Positions 1-8,371 of a stretch of DNA of 64,000 bases are shown piece after piece. The stretch lies in NCBI GenBank assembly GCA_964390305.1, contig CAYMHT010000002.1, positions 1-64,000 of the forward strand. The letters run 5' to 3'. This DNA comes from SKLM01 sp964390305 (GTDB taxonomy: Bacteria > Chloroflexota > Anaerolineae > B4-G1). Numbering within the stretch: the first letter of the stretch is position 1; the number at the start of each line of letters is the position of its first letter. Under the pieces are notes generated by a model. That model was not told the origin of the DNA. It did no database searches and worked only from the letters and a program-made list of their open reading frames with translations. Made by a program: the position numbers and the translations under genes.

Positions 1-1641
1 GAGAGCGCCGAATGTGCGCAATGCATCCTCCAATGTCTCGTCGGGAAACACACTGTGCACGTTAGGTCCGGCTCTACTACAGATGTCGCGGACCTCTCCG
101 CTCATTTGCTGCCGTGCCTGCGCCCGCTCCAGGTCGATCAGTGTCACCACGCCCCAGAGCTGGTCATGTGGCTCGACAACCGCCAACCCATGGTAGTGCG
201 TCTCGTCGAAGATGCGCACCAGGTCGGTCACCGGGGTGTCCGGGCTGACGGTCGTCATCTCCTCAATGGGAGTCATCGCCTCTTTGACCAGGATGGCGCT
301 CATCAGGTTGAGATTTCTGTCAGCGTGGACGTCGATCCCGCGCTGACTCAGCTTGACCGTGTAAATACTTTCATGGAACAAGTGACGGGCGACGATGGCG
401 CTGATGACCGTGGAGAGCATCAGCGGTAGCATTGCGCTGTAATCCCGCGTCATTTCGAAGAGCGTCAGGATCGCCGTGATCGGAGCCCGGCTCGCCGCGC
501 CGAAGACGGCAGACATGCCCACCAAAGCGTAGGCTGAGGAGACCGTTCCCCCCGGCGTCGCTCGAGCGACCAGTTGTCCGAAAACACCTCCTACCATCGC
601 TCCTGTGAAAAGGCAGGGAGCGAAGATCCCGCCGGACCCGCCCGAGCCGACGGTGACCGATGTCGCGATGACCTTGAGTACGGCCAGCGCCACGAGGGAC
701 GTCAATGTCAGACGGTTGAACAGCACGCCCTCGATCGAGTCATAGCCAAGGCCGAGGATCTCTGGAAACCAGAGCCCGATGACGCCCACCACCACGCCCC
801 CGGCGGCGGGTCTCAGATACGCCGGGAACGACCACCCATGAAACACATCGTCGACCCAATACCGCGCGCGGATGAAGCCAACACCGACGAAAGCGGCGAC
901 GATGCCAAGTGCGGCGTAGACCGGCAGCTCCCAGGCCGCCGGCGGCACAGAAGGCGCCACGGAGAACGCCGACGTATCGCCGTGGTACGCGTGGCCGATG
1001 ACACTGGCAATGACAGCGGCAACGACCATGCTCGTGAACTCCATCAGTCCGAACTTGGCGAGAAGGACTTCGAGCGCGAACATCACGCCCGCCAGTGGTG
1101 CGTTGAACGTGGCCGCGATGCCGGCCGCGGCCCCGGCGGCCACCAGGTTCTTCGTTCGTTCGTCGGACAGCTTCGCCAGCTGACTCAACGCGGATCCAAT
1201 CGCGGAGCCCATCTGGATGATGGGTCCTTCGCGTCCGCCCGACCCACCGCTGCCGATGGTGATCGACGTTGCGATCGGCTTCGCCGCGATGACGACAGGG
1301 CAGATGCGCCCCCGCTCCACGGCAATGGCCTCCATAACTCTCGCCACCCCCGGTCCCCGCGACTCCGGACTCACGAAGTGGGTCAGCAGACCGACGACGA
1401 GGCCGCCCACAGCAGGTACGATCACGAGATAGAGACGCCCGAGAAAACTGAGCCAATCCCCTAGCGTGCCGAAGAAGAGGGTGTGGACGATCTCGATGAG
1501 CCGGCGGAAGGCCACGGCGCCAAAGCCTCCTCCTGTGCCCACCAAGACGGCCATCGTCATCATCACCAGGGTCTCCGAGGCCTGGAAACGGGTCAAGGCG
1601 CCGCTGATGCCGGCAACTAACTGACGGTGCAGGGTCTTCAT
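1..1641 (-). CDS. CLC-family chloride channel/transporter with CBS domains (3' end cut by window edge)
   Basis: The frame is open from an ATG at 1641 to the window edge, so only the first 547 codons are visible. The protein has the CLC membrane core: the second signature GSGGSGGREGP lies at about residues 130-140 and includes the gating glutamate (E138). A GAAAGIAATFNAPLAG helix follows at about 170-185, and the third signature GSGGSGGIFAP at about 332-342. A CBS domain begins near residue 454 (KEAMTPIEEM) and a second is beginning at the edge. The first CLC motif (GSGIP) is replaced by GPGVARVM. CLC proteins move chloride, or exchange it for protons, across the inner membrane, and the CBS pair usually senses nucleotides. 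Channel versus exchanger cannot be decided here. The start has no clear ribosome binding site. Confidence 0.93.
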   Translation of the reverse strand, partial: MKTLHRQLVAGISGALTRFQASETLVMMTMAVLVGTGGGFGAVAFRRLIEIVHTLFFGTLGDWLSFLGRLYLVIVPAVGGLVVGLLTHFVSPESRGPGVARVMEAIAVERGRICPVVIAAKPIATSITIGSGGSGGREGPIIQMGSAIGSALSQLAKLSDERTKNLVAAGAAAGIAATFNAPLAGVMFALEVLLAKFGLMEFTSMVVAAVIASVIGHAYHGDTSAFSVAPSVPPAAWELPVYAALGIVAAFVGVGFIRARYWVDDVFHGWSFPAYLRPAAGGVVVGVIGLWFPEILGLGYDSIEGVLFNRLTLTSLVALAVLKVIATSVTVGSGGSGGIFAPCLFTGAMVGGVFGQLVARATPGGTVSSAYALVGMSAVFGAASRAPITAILTLFEMTRDYSAMLPLMLSTVISAIVARHLFHESIYTVKLSQRGIDVHADRNLNLMSAILVKEAMTPIEEMTTVSPDTPVTDLVRIFDETHYHGLAVVEPHDQLWGVVTLIDLERAQARQQMSGEVRDICSRAGPNVHSVFPDETLEDALRTFGAL

Positions 1642-1710
1642 AGGATCGAGGGGGCGGATGGGCGCACGCCGTCTACCCGCCTCCGCCGATCTGCCCCCAT
1701 TGCCGCTGTG

Positions 1711-2184
1711 CTAGAGCGGGCGGAAGTACTCGATGTCGGTGATACTCCCGTTGCGCTCGTCCTTGCTCTTGAATACAGCTTCGACCGGCATCCCCAGGTA
1801 GATATCTTCCGCATCGACCTCATCGAGGTAGTGCACCAGGCCGCCGTCCGTGTCATCCAGTGTGACGAAGGCGATGATCTGCGGCTCCGGAAGCGGCTCC
1901 TCGTCCAGGTCCTGGTGAACCACGGTAAACGTGTGGACGTGCCCCCGGGGATCGACCTCCACCCACTCGTCCAGTTCGGCGAAGCATTGCTCGCAGTACA
2001 GGCGCGGAGGCATGTATGTGATGTCGCAGTCGAGGCAGATGGTGGCCAGGAGCTGGGCGTCCTCCTTGATCGCGCGGAAGAACCTCTCCCCGGCGACCCC
2101 GGCCGTATACCGCCCCTTCGTTGGCATATCCCCGTGCCAGCTCAGTGCGTCGTCCGCGTGCTGAATCCGATGCAGCAAGCTCAT
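1711..2184 (-). CDS. Zn-ribbon/OB-fold (DUF35) protein, acyl-CoA-binding partner of thiolase-like enzyme
   Basis: This 157-residue protein has an N-terminal helix, a rubredoxin-like zinc ribbon with cysteines at about 50, 53, 64 and 67 (CLDC...CEQC), and an OB-fold half ending in DIEYFRPL. This is the DUF35 architecture. DUF35 proteins partner thiolase-superfamily enzymes, for example ChsH2 with Ltp2, BbsA with BbsB, and the archaeal thiolase/HMG-CoA synthase bridge. The ATG at 2184 is preceded by GGAGG at good spacing. It lies 12 nt after a second DUF35 gene and downstream of two thiolase-like genes, so a four-gene heteromeric acyl-CoA system is the natural reading. The substrate is unknown. 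Confidence 0.88.
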   Translation of the reverse strand: MSLLHRIQHADDALSWHGDMPTKGRYTAGVAGERFFRAIKEDAQLLATICLDCDITYMPPRLYCEQCFAELDEWVEVDPRGHVHTFTVVHQDLDEEPLPEPQIIAFVTLDDTDGGLVHYLDEVDAEDIYLGMPVEAVFKSKDERNGSITDIEYFRPL

Positions 2185-2196
2185 TTCTGCCCTCCT

Positions 2197-2712
2197 CTAC
2201 TCCTCCAATACCTTCAGCGGCCTGAAGTAGGCGATGTCGGTTACCGAGCCGCTGCGCTCCTGCGGGGGCTTCCAGACTGCCTGGACGCGCATTCCAATCT
2301 TGACGGCATCCGGGTCGACCTCCCCGAGCATGTGCATGATGCCCATTCCCGGTGACGCGCCGTCGATCTCGATCACCGCTGGCAACTGCGGGTCGTCCAG
2401 CTGGATCATGTTCCACGTGAAGTAACACCTCGAGAACGTCAGCACCGTGCCGGTATCCTGCAGAGGAACCCACGCGTCGGTAGGACAGAAGCAGGACTCA
2501 CAGAACATCCGCGGGGGGATCAGCACTCGGTTGCATTTAGGGCAGCTCCGTCCAATCAGCCGGCCCGCTTTAAGCTCCTGAAGGTATCGGCCGACGGCGA
2601 CGCCGGCGTCCCACGCGTACTGCGCGTTTGGGTCCCAGGTCTCAAAGAGGACGCGGCCTTCCTCGAAATCATCGCGGCGAAGGTAAACGCTATCATAAAC
2701 AAACTCTTCCAT
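2197..2712 (-). CDS. Zn-ribbon/OB-fold (DUF35) protein, second paralogue
   Basis: The product has 171 residues with zinc-ribbon cysteines at about 57, 60, 71 and 74 (CPKC...CESC), followed by an OB-fold domain ending in DIAYFRPLK. I chose the ATG at 2712 because GGAGA sits about 8 nt upstream; an in-frame GTG at 2727 is the alternative. It resembles the neighbouring DUF35 protein closely in its second half but has a different N-terminal helix, which suggests that each DUF35 protein pairs with one of the two thiolase-like proteins upstream. In known systems the OB domain completes the CoA-ester binding tunnel. Confidence 0.88.
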   Translation of the reverse strand: MEEFVYDSVYLRRDDFEEGRVLFETWDPNAQYAWDAGVAVGRYLQELKAGRLIGRSCPKCNRVLIPPRMFCESCFCPTDAWVPLQDTGTVLTFSRCYFTWNMIQLDDPQLPAVIEIDGASPGMGIMHMLGEVDPDAVKIGMRVQAVWKPPQERSGSVTDIAYFRPLKVLEE

Positions 2713-2790
2713 GTCGTCTCTCCTCACAGTATAGGCTGGGGAATCGGCAGTCGCTCTCTCACGATAGAGAGAGCCTCCGACTCCATCCCC

Positions 2791-3957
2791 CTAAACCCCC
2801 ATCACGATCACAGTCCCGACCTGCATCAGGTCTCCCCACGCTTGCGCCAGCCCACGCTTGGGACTCCCGGGGACCTGGCGCGCTCCCGCCTCGTCTCGCA
2901 GCTGCCAGAAGATCTCGGCGACCTTCATCAGACCGGCCGCGGCAATCGGGTTTCCAACGCCAAGCAGCCCGCCCGAGGGACAGACCGGCAGGTCACCATT
3001 GCGCTGGGTGACGCCGTCGGCAGCAGCTTTCGGTGCCTCGCCTCGGTCGAAGAGCAGCAACCCCTCCAGATGATGTAGTTCCTTATAGTCGAAGGGGTCG
3101 TACGGTTCAGCGATATGAATCTGCTTCCGCGGCTCTGTGATGCCCGCCATCTCGTAGGCCATCCGTGCCGCCTCCTCGACGTATACGGGGTACGAGAGGT
3201 CGCGGTTCGTCCAGTAGGCGGTGTCGAGATTCCAGCCCACGCCTTCCACCCAGACTGGCTTGTCGGTCACGCGGCGCGCGACGTGATTTGCGCTCATCAC
3301 CAATGCGACCGCACCGTCTGTCACCGGGCTGACGTCCAGTCGCTGGACGGGCCAGGCCAGGACCGGAGAGTCTAGGACGTCGTCCACCGTGATGTCTGGA
3401 TCGCCCAGCAGGGCCGCGGGATGGTCAGCTGCATTCCGTTTGTTCTTGACCGATACGGTGGCGATGTCCCGCTTGCTCAGGCCGTACCGGTTCATGTACG
3501 CGTTCATCTCCAGGGCGAAGATCCAGAGCAGATTCGGCTTCAGCGGGCGCTCTGTGGTATGGTCGAAGATGGTCAGGAATGCGGCCTGAGGATGCGGCTG
3601 GCAGGAGGACATCTTCTCCTCGCACACGACTAACACCGTGTCGAAAAGGCCGCTCGCCACGTGGTACCAACCCTGAAGTGCGGCGAAGACGCCAGTCCCT
3701 CCACCCACATACCCGCGGATCACTGGCTTCCCCCAGGCTCCGCATCCATCCGAGAGGTACTCACTCTTCATATGCACGCCGTCAAAGGCATCCGGTGCCG
3801 TGCCGATGACCACGGCATCGATGTCGTCGATGGTCATCTCGCAGGATTCCAGCGCCAGATGCGCAGCCTCCCACGAGAGTTCCTTGGCCGTCTCCTGTGC
3901 GCGGCGGACGAACTTGGTCATCCCCGCGCCAACGACGGCAACCCGATTTCCATTCAT
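2791..3957 (-). CDS. Thiolase-fold protein lacking the catalytic cysteine (SCP2/Ltp2-like)
   Basis: This 388-residue protein has the thiolase fold (start MNGNRVAVVGAGMTKF; end VGTVIVMGV). At the nucleophile position, where thiolases read CxSG, it has GGTG (residues YVGGGTGVFAA). The later GHPxGxSG histidine motif reads GNPIAAAG, and the last CxG motif is also absent. All three thiolytic residues are therefore missing. A conserved segment YDPFDYKELHHLEGL is kept. In SCP2-like families such residue loss goes with aldol or retro-aldol chemistry (Ltp2) or with a non-catalytic partner role. The longer in-frame extension upstream overlaps the preceding gene and looks non-coding; ATG 3957 starts the conserved fold. 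Confidence 0.88.
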   Translation of the reverse strand: MNGNRVAVVGAGMTKFVRRAQETAKELSWEAAHLALESCEMTIDDIDAVVIGTAPDAFDGVHMKSEYLSDGCGAWGKPVIRGYVGGGTGVFAALQGWYHVASGLFDTVLVVCEEKMSSCQPHPQAAFLTIFDHTTERPLKPNLLWIFALEMNAYMNRYGLSKRDIATVSVKNKRNAADHPAALLGDPDITVDDVLDSPVLAWPVQRLDVSPVTDGAVALVMSANHVARRVTDKPVWVEGVGWNLDTAYWTNRDLSYPVYVEEAARMAYEMAGITEPRKQIHIAEPYDPFDYKELHHLEGLLLFDRGEAPKAAADGVTQRNGDLPVCPSGGLLGVGNPIAAAGLMKVAEIFWQLRDEAGARQVPGSPKRGLAQAWGDLMQVGTVIVMGV

Positions 3958-3967
3958 CGTACGCCTC

Positions 3968-5119
3968 CTAATTGCTGAGGACGACTGCCGCACCACCAGT
4001 GGTGGGCACGCCGCGCCAACCGAAGGCCACTCCAACCTCGGCGTCGTCGATCTGTCTCTGTGCAGCCTCGCCGCGTAGTTGGAGGACCACCTCGAGCACG
4101 CGTGCAAGACCGGTAGCGTCAAGCAGGTGCCCTTCGCCCAATGCACCCCCTGAAGAATTGACCGGGAGCTCGCCGGTGAGCTCCGTCCTTCCCTCGAGAG
4201 TCCACTCGCCCGCGGCACCAGGCGGACACAGCCCCAAGGCCTCCAGGTGCTGGAGCTCTTTGTACGCGAAGGTATCGTCGATCTCGGCAAAATCGATCTC
4301 TTTCTGCGGGCTCTTGATACCGGCGGTGCGGAACGCCATCTCACCGGCTGCGCGCGCGTAGCGCGCGTCGCCCCACGGGCGGCTCTCGAGCCAGAACGTA
4401 TCGTTTGCCCAGCCGACGCCGCGGACCCAGATCGGGTCGTCGGTGAGCGCCCGGGCTGTCTCGGCAGAGGCGACGACGAAGACGATCGACCCGTCGCTGT
4501 GGCCCGCGCATTCCAGACGAGTCAGCGGTTCGGCGACCGGTTCAGACGTCAGCACGTCGTCCACCGAGACCGCCGCCCCGAAGCCAGCAACGGGGTTGAG
4601 GAGTGCGTTGTTGCGGTTCTTGGTCACGACGGCCGCGCACGCTTCGTGCGTCGTGGCCGTCTCGGCGAGGTAGCGCAGCATCTCCATCCCGGCTATGAAG
4701 TAAGGGTGGGCCCCCAGCGGGCGGTTGAACACGGGGTCCATGGCGAAGGCCAGGATGTACGGCAGGGTGAGGATGTTGGATGCCTTGCTGTGTCCCTCCA
4801 CGACGACCACGTCGAACCGGCCCGTCAGGATCTGCATCACGGCGGCGGCCAGCCCGTGGATTCCCTCCCCCGCAATGGTGTGCACGGGGCGGTGGAGGGC
4901 TCCAAGCTGGTCGGGCACGTACTCATCGAAGATGCTGGTTCCCTCGTTGTAGTCCTCGCCCATGGTGACAAAGCTATCGACGTCGCGGCGGGGGTCGATG
5001 CCTGCGTCCTCGTAGGCTTGGACCGCAGCGTCGTACATCAGCTCTTTATACGAGAGATCAGGCGTGATGGAGCGGAAGCCACTCCAGCCTGCGCCGACGA
5101 TGGCAACATCTCGGATCAT
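3968..5119 (-). CDS. Thiolase-fold protein, first gene of the thiolase-like/DUF35 operon
   Basis: The 383-residue product starts MIRDVAIVGAGWSG. GGAGA lies about 10 nt upstream of ATG 5119, which is better than the in-frame ATG at 5164. At the nucleophile position it has AGEG instead of CxSG, so the acyl-accepting cysteine is absent. The histidine of the GHP motif is retained (GEGHLLDATG), and the C-terminal cysteine is replaced by tryptophan (GVAFGWRG). The segment EIDDTFAYKELQHLEALG matches YDPFDYKELHHLEGL of the next gene, with Asp for Tyr. The gap to that gene is only 10 nt. The two proteins probably form a heterodimer that binds CoA esters. The reaction is unknown. Confidence 0.88.
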   Translation of the reverse strand: MIRDVAIVGAGWSGFRSITPDLSYKELMYDAAVQAYEDAGIDPRRDVDSFVTMGEDYNEGTSIFDEYVPDQLGALHRPVHTIAGEGIHGLAAAVMQILTGRFDVVVVEGHSKASNILTLPYILAFAMDPVFNRPLGAHPYFIAGMEMLRYLAETATTHEACAAVVTKNRNNALLNPVAGFGAAVSVDDVLTSEPVAEPLTRLECAGHSDGSIVFVVASAETARALTDDPIWVRGVGWANDTFWLESRPWGDARYARAAGEMAFRTAGIKSPQKEIDFAEIDDTFAYKELQHLEALGLCPPGAAGEWTLEGRTELTGELPVNSSGGALGEGHLLDATGLARVLEVVLQLRGEAAQRQIDDAEVGVAFGWRGVPTTGGAAVVLSN

Positions 5120-5298
5120 CCCGTTTATCTCCTTTACTGGTAGTGCTTCAAGCCATGCCTGCATTCGCTGTTCTGTTGTCTGTTGTGGTAGGGATCACCT
5201 CCTTGCTAGCTGACAGGCCTCGGGCGAAACCCTCAGGTGTCATGCCCAATCAACGTCCTTGACTGAGCATTGTCTGTCCGCGGCCTCCTACGGCCTGA

Positions 5299-5327
5299 AT
5301 TGTATATCGGGGGGCCCGAGAGCACAA
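5299..5327 (-). promoter_or_regulatory. Putative sigma70-type promoter of the thiolase-like/DUF35 operon
   Basis: On the minus strand TTGTGC (5322-5327) and TACAAT (5299-5304) are separated by exactly 17 nt. Transcription would begin near 5292 and give a leader of about 170 nt before the ATG at 5119. I see no recognisable riboswitch in that leader. Confidence 0.5.
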
Positions 5328-5414
5328 TACCGATCGCCTCATCGGTCACGACCTTCGCAGCCCGTTCACTCCAGCCGACCCATCAGCCCGCGACGGAGCC
5401 CGCGACGGGCGGTC

Positions 5415-6332
5415 TCATGTCGGCGGCCGTGCGCTCCCACGTCTCCGGCTTGCCCGATAGCCAGCCAGCACAATCGGCGTGAAGACGACCAGATTAAGGA
5501 TGGCCGTGGCGGCGGAGGGGGCAAACTCGCCGATCAGAGCCGTGGCCAGGCTGTACCTGTTGATCCAGATGTGCGCGAGCGCTGCGAACGCGTTCCCTCC
5601 GAGAATCCCCAGCGTGCCCCACAGGTTCGCCGCCGCCAGGATGATGCTGACGTCTTCAAGCAGGAAGCTGTTGGCTACCATCACCAGGCCGCCGACCACC
5701 AGGGCCCAACCCCAGAAGGAGAAGTTACGCACTTCCCCCGTCCACGGTTCCGGTGCTCGCGGGTGCAGGAACACGATGCTCGCCGTGATGGCGATTGCGA
5801 CGATCACCAGACTCGAGGCGAATGACGGATCGCGTCCCCTGTTGCTGTAGTTCGCTACCAGGGCTGGAGTGAGTCCCGTCAGCCCTGCCCCGATGTGCCA
5901 GGCTGGGAAGACACCGAAACCAGCGACGAAGTCGCCGAGCAGACTCCCCACCGCGCCGGTGAAGAAACCGGCCACCGGTCCGAAGGCATATCCGAACAAG
6001 ATGGGGATGCACACCTGAGGTTGCACGGCCACCGGCCCCACCGAGAGATCCAGCACGCTGTTGAAGACGTAAGCCACGGCCGCGTACAGTGCTGTGCCCA
6101 GCGTCAGCGCGCGCACTTGCCGCGCGCCGAGAGCCCAGCCCCGACAGGCGGATGTTGCTCTATAGACCTGCAGCAGCCCGACCACCGCCAGCGCGATCAC
6201 CACTATGGGAGCCACGCCGTAGAATCTCTCGCCGTCCGTCATCTCATTCGCGAGCACCAGCAGAGCCACGAAGAGCAACAGCACGCTCAGCCAGACGATG
6301 CCCCGTCGCCTGGTACGGCTTTGCACATTCAT
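5415..6332 (-). CDS. ECF transporter S component-like integral membrane protein
   Basis: The 305-residue protein is almost entirely hydrophobic, with a basic start (MNVQSRTRRRG) and about eight predicted membrane segments. The segment FGYAFGPVAGFFTGAVGSLL resembles the loop-helix signature of energy-coupling-factor S components, the substrate-binding subunits of vitamin and metal importers. No EcfA or EcfT genes are in the window, so it would use a shared module encoded elsewhere. The substrate cannot be inferred. ATG 6332 is preceded by GGAGGCGAC. It follows the PhoD-like gene by 60 nt and may be cotranscribed with it. Confidence 0.65.
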   Translation of the reverse strand: MNVQSRTRRRGIVWLSVLLLFVALLVLANEMTDGERFYGVAPIVVIALAVVGLLQVYRATSACRGWALGARQVRALTLGTALYAAVAYVFNSVLDLSVGPVAVQPQVCIPILFGYAFGPVAGFFTGAVGSLLGDFVAGFGVFPAWHIGAGLTGLTPALVANYSNRGRDPSFASSLVIVAIAITASIVFLHPRAPEPWTGEVRNFSFWGWALVVGGLVMVANSFLLEDVSIILAAANLWGTLGILGGNAFAALAHIWINRYSLATALIGEFAPSAATAILNLVVFTPIVLAGYRASRRRGSARPPT

Positions 6333-6392
6333 GTCGCCTCCGTCCCCTGAGTGGAGCGCTTCCTGGGCCGGGTGAAGTGCCGCGATCCTGAG

Positions 6393-8330
6393 CTACTCAA
6401 GGCTGACCCCGATCGTTGCTGATTCTCCCGGCCTCAGAGGTTCGACGCCTCCGATGACCTCCGAAGCCTCTTCCCCGCTCACACGTATCGTGTACTGCCC
6501 CTCTTCGAATACTTTGGGCTGATACGAACCGCCGTTGATGCGTAGCGTGTAGACGACCTCACCGGAGTCTTCCTCGATAACCTGCACCACCGAATCTTCC
6601 TCGCCCCTGATCTCCACTTTCGGCAGGTAGGCATAGGGCTCGCGCGCGTAGTTATCCTCCTGATCGATCGTGACCGGCCAGCCTGGATACTGCTCGCATT
6701 CGGGATCGGTGACGTCACAGCCGCGTGGCCAGCACTCCAGCGTTATCTTCCGCGTCCTCTTATTGAAACGAACGATCCCGTAGCCGGCAGCCTGAGCACG
6801 CCATTTGTCATACCTGCGCCGACTTGGATCCGGGTTCGCATACGCAATCATCGTGATCTTGTTGCCGAAGCCATCCAGATAGCGCCCGGTATGCTCCAGC
6901 GTGCCTTCGACGACCTCCCGTTCGGGCTCCAGTGGGAGCCACCAGCGCCGGTAGTAGTTCACGATGGACGGCACGGAATAAGAGAAGTTCGAGTCGCTCC
7001 ACTCGTCAATCCCGTGGCGGAGGACTGTCCCCAGATGTCGGTCGCCGTTGATGTGCAGCGCGAAACCCTTGCGCATCTCTCTCAGCGCTCTGTCACGCCC
7101 GCTCGGGGGCCAGCCGTTCGAATCGAGGTCCGCTTGAAGGCGCTGCCTCAACGGGCCGTGCACGTGAGCCACCCCGGCGAAAGGCGCCTGCGAAAGGACC
7201 GCCTTCATGTCCTGCCCCGTCCAATCGGAGGACCACTCGCGAAGAAACGTTAGCTGCCGCTCTCCGATCAACTCTGCCTCGGGAAACCTGACCAGCTGAG
7301 GGTCGGGCAACTCGATGATATGGTCGTCGCGAGCGAATACCACACCCTGTTGCTCTAGCTCCCGTCGATTCAAGGCATCGAGCTGCCACTTGAACTTGCG
7401 GTCCTCCACGATGGCGAAACCGATTCTGCCCCAGGTCAACGAGGTGTAGTAGACGCCGATACCGCGCTCGATGGGTGTAGGATCGTAAGGGTCGGGCAGA
7501 TGGCTGGTCTGAGCCTTTTCCACCATTCTGACGTAGTTCGGGTCCCTGTAGCCGCCCGGGCCCATGCTGCCTCCCGCCCCCCACAGGTTCCGGACACCGA
7601 CATCGTGATCATCCGGAATGACTACTGCAGGCCTATTCCGCGTAATGGCGCCGAACTGACGTCCGAAAAGGAGCCAGTTCGCGAAGTGGTCCTGATGGTC
7701 ATACACCTGGTCCCCAGAGAAGAAGAGCAGGTCCGGATCCTGCGTCTCGATATTCTCGATGACGTCCGTTCGGGGACCCCGGTCGGCGTTCGAGTTCCCC
7801 GTGAAGGCGGCGACTACGATCTCTTCTTTGTTCACCGGATCTCTCCGTATCAGACCGGTATAGAAGGCGCTGTCGCCGTGGACCACCCGGTACTCGTGGT
7901 CCCGCGACGAATCCCAATCCTCCAGGCGAAACTCGGCAAGCCACCCTGGCTCCCATACCTCCGTCTGATCCACCTGCGTCCACGTGTCGCCGTCCTTGAT
8001 CTCCAAGCGCACGATGCGGGTTGCGTCCGGCGGGAGTTCGTAAAGCTGAGCTGTGAGCTTCAACACGTCATCGTGGAGCGTGTAGAGCGTGAAACAGATC
8101 ACCTGGTCTGCGGGAACCTGAGTGATCCTCCAGGGCGGATTACGCAGCCTGAACCGCACCATGCCGACGCCGATAATTAGCCCCGCCGCCAGCCACGCGA
8201 TCACAACCAGCGAGGCTAGGCTGCTCAGCGTTCGCCAGCCTTCTCTCCAGGTTGCTTCTCCCTTTTGCTCGTCTGGCTCCCGATGCCTTGAGGGCCCAGG
8301 CCCGGTCAAGATCAGCCTGCTCCTCCCCAT
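6393..8330 (-). CDS. PhoD-like alkaline phosphatase/phosphodiesterase, membrane-anchored
   Basis: The 645-residue protein has one N-terminal membrane segment at about residues 38-58, then a fibronectin-like domain and a PhoD-type metallophosphatase core. Visible metal-site motifs are SGDQVYDH, IPDDHDV and HINGDRHLG, in the order and spacing of the PhoD family (PF09423). These enzymes hydrolyse phosphomonoesters or diesters outside the cytoplasm using Fe/Ca. The C-terminal 70 residues look like a beta-sandwich. The ATG at 8330 overlaps a candidate -10 box, so the true start may be a TTG at 8309, which sits 10 nt after GGGGAGGAG. Confidence 0.88.
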   Translation of the reverse strand: MGRSRLILTGPGPSRHREPDEQKGEATWREGWRTLSSLASLVVIAWLAAGLIIGVGMVRFRLRNPPWRITQVPADQVICFTLYTLHDDVLKLTAQLYELPPDATRIVRLEIKDGDTWTQVDQTEVWEPGWLAEFRLEDWDSSRDHEYRVVHGDSAFYTGLIRRDPVNKEEIVVAAFTGNSNADRGPRTDVIENIETQDPDLLFFSGDQVYDHQDHFANWLLFGRQFGAITRNRPAVVIPDDHDVGVRNLWGAGGSMGPGGYRDPNYVRMVEKAQTSHLPDPYDPTPIERGIGVYYTSLTWGRIGFAIVEDRKFKWQLDALNRRELEQQGVVFARDDHIIELPDPQLVRFPEAELIGERQLTFLREWSSDWTGQDMKAVLSQAPFAGVAHVHGPLRQRLQADLDSNGWPPSGRDRALREMRKGFALHINGDRHLGTVLRHGIDEWSDSNFSYSVPSIVNYYRRWWLPLEPEREVVEGTLEHTGRYLDGFGNKITMIAYANPDPSRRRYDKWRAQAAGYGIVRFNKRTRKITLECWPRGCDVTDPECEQYPGWPVTIDQEDNYAREPYAYLPKVEIRGEEDSVVQVIEEDSGEVVYTLRINGGSYQPKVFEEGQYTIRVSGEEASEVIGGVEPLRPGESATIGVSLE

Positions 8331-8356
8331 TCTATGTCGATCCTGAACGTTAGCAA
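8329..8356 (-). promoter_or_regulatory. Putative promoter of the PhoD-like gene
   Basis: On the minus strand TTGCTA (8351-8356) and TAGAAT (8329-8334) are separated by 16 nt. The -10 overlaps the first ATG of the downstream frame, which argues that translation starts further in, at the TTG at 8309 behind a strong GGGGAGGAG. Confidence 0.4.
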
Positions 8357-8371
8357 CGGCTGCTGCAGCGA

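Noticed and set aside
2791..4344. Longer start for the second thiolase-like gene at 4344
   Set aside because: The extra 129 codons overlap the preceding thiolase-like gene in another frame and are of low-complexity shadow type.
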